Shown: positions 5,610 to 9,612 of the stretch, in pieces
Layout of the letters: each line of letters begins with the position of its first letter
How positions within the stretch are numbered: position 1 is the stretch's first letter
Assembly: GCA_020047885.1 (NCBI GenBank)
Contig: JAIFNF010000274.1
Location: forward strand, 1 to 9,612
Length of the DNA: 9,612 bases
Source of the DNA: Gammaproteobacteria bacterium
GTDB taxonomy: Bacteria; Pseudomonadota; Gammaproteobacteria; Competibacterales; Competibacteraceae
Direction: 5' to 3'
Notes under the pieces: generated by a model
Told to the model about the DNA's origin: nothing
The model's input: only the letters and a program-made list of their open reading frames with translations
Database searches by the model: none
Translations under genes and position numbers: made by a program

Positions 5610-6611
5610 CTACCCATCGGGCTGATAACGCTCGGCCAGTTTCCGCACCCGTTCCGCAAATTCCTCGCGCAACACCACCGGCTCCAACACCTCCACCTGT
5701 TCGCCGAACCCCAGCAGCCACCAACGTAATTGCAGGGTGTCGCGCACCATCGCCGTCAACCGGTAGCGACCATCAGGCTGTAACTCCAGAACCTGATCCT
5801 CGGCCAACGCCGATTCACTTAAATGAAAAGCCACGCTGCCCTCAATCAGCGCCGTTAGCGGAATCCACTCGCCACGGATCATATCGAACGCCCCGCTCTC
5901 GATATAAGCATCCAGATCGAAATCCGGCGGCGTCCGGCGCGGCGTATTCAGTAACTCGGCGCTCACAAACCGATGCAAAGCAAACTGGCTGACGTTGTTG
6001 TATTCCTTCAGGCAACACACCAGATAAATCACCTGATCCCGCACCACCAAACCCAGCGGATTGATCTCGTAACGCTTGGTCTCACCCGTCCCGAAGCGCG
6101 GGCGGTAATGGGCATTGAATCGCCGCCCCTGCAACAGCGCATCGTAAATCACCGCCAACACCTCGTCCCGAATCGTCGGAGCCTGCAGGCGTTGCCCCCG
6201 CGACAAGACCCGGATCTGATCGGGCCAGCCGCTCAATTCCGGCCCACTCCCGCCATCCAGCACCGCGTCGGCATTCTCCAGATAAGGATTGAGAAACTTC
6301 AAAACGGAGGGCGGCAACAATCGGCGCAGGTGCAGATCCACGAATTTCAGGGTCAGGGCCGTGTGCGGATCCAGGCTTGGAATGTTCAACACGCCGGCCA
6401 CTTTCAGCCAACTCCAGCCATATTGATTCTGGTTGTCCAAACATCGCAACGGAAAATAGGATTCCAGTTTGACCAAATCCCGCTGGATAGTCCGCAGCGT
6501 GACCTTATAGCCGAGATCAGCCAGCTTTTGGCGAATGTCCTGAACAGTGATCCGCGACGGTTCACGGGGAATCATCCGCAACATCGCCAGATAACGAATC
6601 GTCGTATCCAT
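5610..6611 (-). CDS. WYL-domain transcriptional regulator (wHTH-WYL-WCX)
   Basis: A 333-residue protein from ATG 6611. Residues 1-68 form a winged helix-turn-helix (ITVQDIRQKLADLGYKVTLR, then TIQRDLVKLE as recognition helix). Residues about 148-225 form the WYL domain: RRFNAHYRP, EINPLGLVVRDQVIYLVCC and FALHRFVSAELL. The eponymous W-Y-L reads I-Y-L here (195-197). Residues about 258-325 form the C-terminal WCX extension (LQLRWWLLGFGEQVEVLEP, then REEFAERVRKLAERY). WYL proteins sense ligands, often nucleic acid or nucleotide-like, and regulate phage-defence, CRISPR-Cas and DNA-damage genes. The start is supported by six G residues (6622-6617) five bases upstream; a TTG at 6641 would add ten residues upstream of that site. 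The gene is divergent from clpB and convergent with the HipB-like gene. Its target is unknown; the nearest candidates are itself and the neighbouring accessory genes. Confidence 0.85.
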   Translation of the reverse strand: MDTTIRYLAMLRMIPREPSRITVQDIRQKLADLGYKVTLRTIQRDLVKLESYFPLRCLDNQNQYGWSWLKVAGVLNIPSLDPHTALTLKFVDLHLRRLLPPSVLKFLNPYLENADAVLDGGSGPELSGWPDQIRVLSRGQRLQAPTIRDEVLAVIYDALLQGRRFNAHYRPRFGTGETKRYEINPLGLVVRDQVIYLVCCLKEYNNVSQFALHRFVSAELLNTPRRTPPDFDLDAYIESGAFDMIRGEWIPLTALIEGSVAFHLSESALAEDQVLELQPDGRYRLTAMVRDTLQLRWWLLGFGEQVEVLEPVVLREEFAERVRKLAERYQPDG

Positions 6612-6657
6612 CAAATCCCCCCGATTTTTCTTTTTAATCAATATTCACCCCGATAAA

Positions 6658-6758
6658 CCGGTGAATGGAAGCACGCTGTATCGACCCAGCAGATAGTCCT
6701 TCTTACGCGCTGCCCGGTCTACCCCTTGAATTCCCTTAAATCACTACCATTTCACCGG
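6658..6758. repeat. Spaced inverted repeat between the WYL gene and clpB
   Basis: CCGGTGAA at 6658-6665 and its exact complement TTCACCGG at 6751-6758. Both continue outward as a TGG/CCA triplet with a one-base offset. The right copy overlaps the proposed -10 element of clpB; the left copy lies just upstream of the WYL gene. It could be a pair of operator half-sites for a regulator acting on both divergent promoters, though an 8-bp match over this distance could be chance. Confidence 0.3.
6725..6752 (+). promoter_or_regulatory. Sigma-32-type heat-shock promoter for clpB
   Basis: CTTGAAT (6725-6731) matches the sigma-32 -35 consensus CTTGAAA at six of seven positions. After 13 bases, TACCATTT (6745-6752) matches CCCCATnT at five of the seven specified bases. 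Spacing is within the family range, and the predicted start is about 30 bases before the clpB ATG. Heat-shock control is the expected regulation of clpB in proteobacteria that use RpoH. Confidence 0.65.
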
Positions 6759-6772
6759 GAAATCGTATCATC

Positions 6773-6780
6773 AAAGGGGT
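6773..6780 (+). promoter_or_regulatory. Ribosome binding site of clpB
   Basis: AAAGGGGT lies eight bases before ATG 6789 and supports that start over the ATG two codons later. Confidence 0.55.
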
Positions 6781-6788
6781 AACCAGCC

Positions 6789-9389
6789 ATGCGTATGGAC
6801 AAACTGACGAACAAGTTTCAACAGGCTCTGAGCGACGCCCAAAGTCTGGCGGTCGGCCGGGATCATCAATTCATTGAACCCACGCATGTGCTGGCGGCGC
6901 TCCTCGATCAGGAAGGTGGCACGGTGCGGCCTCTGCTCGCTCAGGCTGATGTCAACCTGAAACTGCTGCGTTCGCAACTCAACGAAGCCCTGGACCGTCT
7001 GCCGCAAGTCACCGGAACCGGCGGCGATGTGCAAATCTCCAACGCGCTTTCTCGACTGCTGAACCTCACCGACAAACTGGCTCAGCAACGCAAGGACGCC
7101 TATATCAGTTCCGAACTGTTCGTGCTGGCGGCGCTGGAGGATAAGGGCGAACTGGGTGTGCTGCTGCAAAAAGCGGGCGTGACCAAAAGTCTGATCGAAC
7201 GGGGCATTGACGCTCTGCGTGGTGGTCAGAAGATCGATGATCAAAACGCCGAAGATCAGCGGCAATCGTTAGATAAGTACACTATCGATCTGACCGAACG
7301 CGCCGAACAGGGCAAGCTGGATCCGGTGATTGGCCGCGATGATGAAATTCGCCGCACGATTCAGGTGTTGCAACGGCGCACCAAGAACAATCCGGTGCTG
7401 ATTGGCGATCCCGGCGTGGGTAAAACCGCCATTGTCGAGGGTCTGGCTCAACGCATCATCAATGGCGAAGTGCCGGAAGGCTTGAAGAGCAAGCGGGTGT
7501 TGGCCTTGGATATGGGGTCGTTGATCGCTGGCACCAAATTTCGTGGCGAATTCGAGGAACGGCTCAAGGCGGTGCTGAAAGATCTGTCCAAACAGGAAGG
7601 GCAAATTATCCTGTTCATCGATGAGTTGCACACCATGGTCGGTGCGGGTAAAGCGGAAGGCGCAATGGACGCGGGGAATATGCTCAAACCGGCGCTGGCG
7701 CGGGGTGAATTGCACTGCATCGGCGCGACGACGCTGGATGAATACCGGAAATACGTCGAAAAGGACGCGGCGCTGGAGCGGCGCTTTCAAAAAGTGCTGG
7801 TCAACGAACCCAGCGTCGAGGACACCATTGCCATTCTGCGCGGATTGAATGAGCGCTATGAAGTGCATCACGGCGTGGAAATCACCGACCCGGCGATTGT
7901 CGCCGCCGCGATGCTATCCCACCGCTATATCACCGACCGTAATCTCCCCGATAAAGCCATTGACCTGGTGGATGAAGCCGGGGCACGCATTCGGATGGAG
8001 ATTGACTCCAAGCCGGAGGCGATGGATCGGTTGGAACGGCGGTTGATCCAGCTCAAAATTGAGCGGGAGGCGTTGAAGAAGGAAAGCGATGAAGCGTCCC
8101 GGAAACGGCTGGAACTGCTGGAGCAGGAAATCGTTAAGCTGGAACGCGAATTCCACGATCTCGAAGAGGTGTGGAAAGCGGAAAAACTGGCACTGAACGG
8201 TTCGGCGCAGGTTAAGGAGGAGTTGGAACGGGCGCGGCTGGAACTGGATGCCGCACGGCGGGCGGGCGATCTGGCGCGAATGTCAGAATTGACCTATGGT
8301 CGGATTCCCGATCTGGATCGTCGGCTGGCGCAGGCGACGGCGGCAGAAATCGGGCAGTTCAAGCTACTGCGTAACAAAGTGACCGAGGAAGAAATCGCCG
8401 AAGTCGTTTCCAAATGGACGGGAATACCGGTCTCCAAGATGCTGGAAGGTGAGCGCGAAAAGTTATTGAGAATGGAGGACGCGATTGAGCAGCGGGTCGT
8501 CGGCCAGGATGATGCGGTCAAGGCGGTCTGTGACGCCATTCGCCGCTCCCGCGCCGGGTTGTCCGATCCTCGGCGGCCCAATGGCTCCTTCCTGTTCCTC
8601 GGTCCTACCGGCGTGGGTAAAACCGAATTGTGCAAGGCACTGGCGGCGTTCCTGTTCGATACCGAAGAAGCGATGATCCGCATCGACATGTCCGAATTCA
8701 TGGAAAAACACTCGGTCGCTCGCATGATCGGTGCGCCGCCTGGCTATGTCGGTTACGAGGAAGGCGGCTATCTGACCGAGGCGGTGCGGCGGCGACCCTA
8801 CAGCGTAATCCTGCTTGATGAAGTGGAAAAGGCGCATCACGACGTGTTCAACGTGCTGTTGCAAGTCCTGGACGATGGGCGGTTGACTGATGGCCATGGG
8901 CGGACCGTGGATTTCCGTAACACCGTCATCGTGATGACCTCCAATCTCGGCTCGCAAATGATCCAGGAACTGGCGGCGCAGGATAATTACCCGCTGATGA
9001 AGAGCATGGTGATGGCGCAGGTCACGGATCATTTCCGTCCGGAGTTCATCAACCGCATTGATGAGGTCGCGGTGTTCCATCCGTTGGGCCGGGGACACAT
9101 CCGGGCGATTGCCGATATTCAGATTGGCTACTTGCGGCAGCGGTTGGTGGATCGGCAAATGGCGCTCGACGTCAGTGAAGCGGCGCTGGACTGGCTGGGA
9201 GAAGCCGGTTTCGATCCGGTCTATGGGGCGCGGCCCTTGAAACGGGCCATTCAGCAGGCGCTGGAAAATCCTCTGGCGCGGCAGATTCTGGCCGGCGAGT
9301 TTGGGCCGGGTGATACGGTGGTGGTGGATGCCGGGCGTGAGGGTCTGGTGTTCGGCAAGAGTTCCGGGTTGTTAGCCAAAAGGGGCTAA
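6789..9389 (+). CDS. clpB: ATP-dependent disaggregase ClpB
   Basis: An 866-residue Hsp100/AAA+ chaperone, close to the 857 residues of the E. coli protein. ClpB forms hexamers that, with DnaK-DnaJ-GrpE, pull polypeptides out of aggregates through a central pore in the cytosol. All domains are present: the N-terminal Clp repeat domain (1 to about 145, starting [20 protein letters not shown]); NBD1 with Walker A GDPGVGKT (206-213) and Walker B FIDELH (D278, E279); the coiled-coil middle domain (about 410-525), which marks ClpB rather than ClpA; NBD2 with Walker A GPTGVGKT (605-612) and Walker B LLDEVEK (D677, E678); and the C-terminal D2-small domain ([17 protein letters not shown]). The ClpP-binding IGF/L loop of ClpA is not seen. 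The gene appears intact, GC-richer than the accessory block to its left, and preceded by a sigma-32-type promoter. It is almost certainly the native chromosomal gene. Confidence 0.97.
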   Translation: MRMDKLTNKFQQALSDAQSLAVGRDHQFIEPTHVLAALLDQEGGTVRPLLAQADVNLKLLRSQLNEALDRLPQVTGTGGDVQISNALSRLLNLTDKLAQQRKDAYISSELFVLAALEDKGELGVLLQKAGVTKSLIERGIDALRGGQKIDDQNAEDQRQSLDKYTIDLTERAEQGKLDPVIGRDDEIRRTIQVLQRRTKNNPVLIGDPGVGKTAIVEGLAQRIINGEVPEGLKSKRVLALDMGSLIAGTKFRGEFEERLKAVLKDLSKQEGQIILFIDELHTMVGAGKAEGAMDAGNMLKPALARGELHCIGATTLDEYRKYVEKDAALERRFQKVLVNEPSVEDTIAILRGLNERYEVHHGVEITDPAIVAAAMLSHRYITDRNLPDKAIDLVDEAGARIRMEIDSKPEAMDRLERRLIQLKIEREALKKESDEASRKRLELLEQEIVKLEREFHDLEEVWKAEKLALNGSAQVKEELERARLELDAARRAGDLARMSELTYGRIPDLDRRLAQATAAEIGQFKLLRNKVTEEEIAEVVSKWTGIPVSKMLEGEREKLLRMEDAIEQRVVGQDDAVKAVCDAIRRSRAGLSDPRRPNGSFLFLGPTGVGKTELCKALAAFLFDTEEAMIRIDMSEFMEKHSVARMIGAPPGYVGYEEGGYLTEAVRRRPYSVILLDEVEKAHHDVFNVLLQVLDDGRLTDGHGRTVDFRNTVIVMTSNLGSQMIQELAAQDNYPLMKSMVMAQVTDHFRPEFINRIDEVAVFHPLGRGHIRAIADIQIGYLRQRLVDRQMALDVSEAALDWLGEAGFDPVYGARPLKRAIQQALENPLARQILAGEFGPGDTVVVDAGREGLVFGKSSGLLAKRG

Positions 9390-9532
9390 CCTGATCACAC
9401 CAGCTACGGGGGATATGCGAATTCATGGTGAGAATGTCATTGGCACGACTGGAAACGGCTCCTCAAAATGACGGTTTCCTAATGCGAGTCAAGATTTGCT
9501 TAGCCAGATTACGGCGATAATCTAATTCTACT
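9390..9532. other. Intergenic region after clpB with weak stem-loops, no gene
   Basis: No ORF longer than about 20 codons has coding character. Two weak stems are visible: GGAAAC/GTTTCC (9451-9456 with 9474-9479, 17-base loop) and AGATTA/TAATCT (9506-9511 with 9518-9523, loop CGGCGA). Neither has a GC-rich stem followed by a T run, so a terminator for clpB cannot be called with confidence. Confidence 0.45.
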
Positions 9533-9561
9533 TTGTCAGATTTATATTATTGATTTATATT
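9533..9561 (+). promoter_or_regulatory. Likely sigma-70-type promoter for a gene beyond the right edge
   Basis: TTGTCA (9533-9538), exactly 17 bases, then TATATT (9556-9561): five of six matches at each box, in an AT-rich stretch. The window ends about 50 bases downstream in a purine-rich segment (AAGGCAAGG, then ATGAGG) that could hold a ribosome binding site. The -10 box overlaps a 16-bp palindrome, ATTTATA-TT-TATAAAT (9553-9568), which could be an operator. Confidence 0.5.
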
Positions 9562-9612
9562 TATAAATAAGCATAATTTGATTTTGATCACAAGGCAAGG
9601 TGAATGAGGTAA

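Noticed and set aside
5576..5992. Plus-strand ORF starting with GTG right after the HipB-like gene, where a hipA gene would be expected
   Set aside because: Its product is proline/arginine-rich with no HipA kinase motifs, and it lies antisense to the well-supported WYL gene.
5973..6656. Long plus-strand ORF (227 codons) opposite the WYL gene
   Set aside because: Its Q/R/P-rich low-complexity product is typical of the complement of a GC-rich gene; the minus-strand WYL domains are clear.
8463..9158. Minus-strand ORF of 231 codons within clpB
   Set aside because: It is antisense to the conserved NBD2 of ClpB and has no recognisable domain of its own.
9451..9523. Intrinsic terminator after clpB
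   Set aside because: The two stems are short or AT-rich and neither is followed by a T run.
1..9612. tRNA, rRNA, CRISPR array, transposase or integrase
   Set aside because: No cloverleaf-like or rRNA sequence, no regularly spaced repeats and no recombinase motifs were seen on reading both strands by eye.

Overview
The window looks like a stretch of a gammaproteobacterial (or at least proteobacterial) chromosome. The firmest taxonomic clue is a full-length ClpB. Its two Walker A motifs and catalytic Walker B glutamates fall at the same residue numbers as I recall for Escherichia coli ClpB (206-213, 279, 605-612, 678), and a sigma-32-type heat-shock promoter sits in front of it. The genus cannot be read from the sequence.

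Layout, left to right. (1) 1-270, plus strand: the 3' end of a class I SAM-dependent methyltransferase, cut by the window edge. (2) 366-1630, minus strand: two small genes in tandem. The first transcribed is a two-lobed retropepsin-like aspartic protease with a D-T-G motif in each half. The second is a papain/C39-like protein with a Cys-His-Asp triad. (3) 1797-4899, minus strand, visibly more AT-rich than its surroundings: one ORF with an N-terminal GNAT acetyltransferase, a SAP DNA-binding motif and a DExH superfamily 2 helicase, and a second ORF carrying an amidoligase (glutamine-synthetase-like COOH-NH2 ligase). The helicase ORF stops just after motif VI. The amidoligase ORF opens at exactly that point in another frame and lacks a convincing start, so the two are probably one four-domain gene broken by a frameshift or small deletion. 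(4) 5202-5578, plus strand: a HipB-like XRE regulator without its usual HipA partner. (5) 5610-6611, minus strand: a WYL-domain transcriptional regulator. (6) 6789-9389, plus strand: clpB, followed by an AT-rich tail with a promoter firing out of the window.

The region of most interest is 366-4899. It places an enzyme predicted to make amide/peptide bonds, physically joined to a DNA-remodelling helicase with acetyltransferase and SAP modules, upstream of two unrelated protease-fold proteins on the same strand. A DNA-linked peptide-tagging and tag-removal system, possibly for defence, is a reasonable hypothesis. It is inference only: nothing here shows substrate or function, and the fusion gene may be decaying in this strain. 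The orphan HipB-like and WYL regulators beside it fit an accessory, defence-island-like region inserted next to the housekeeping clpB locus.
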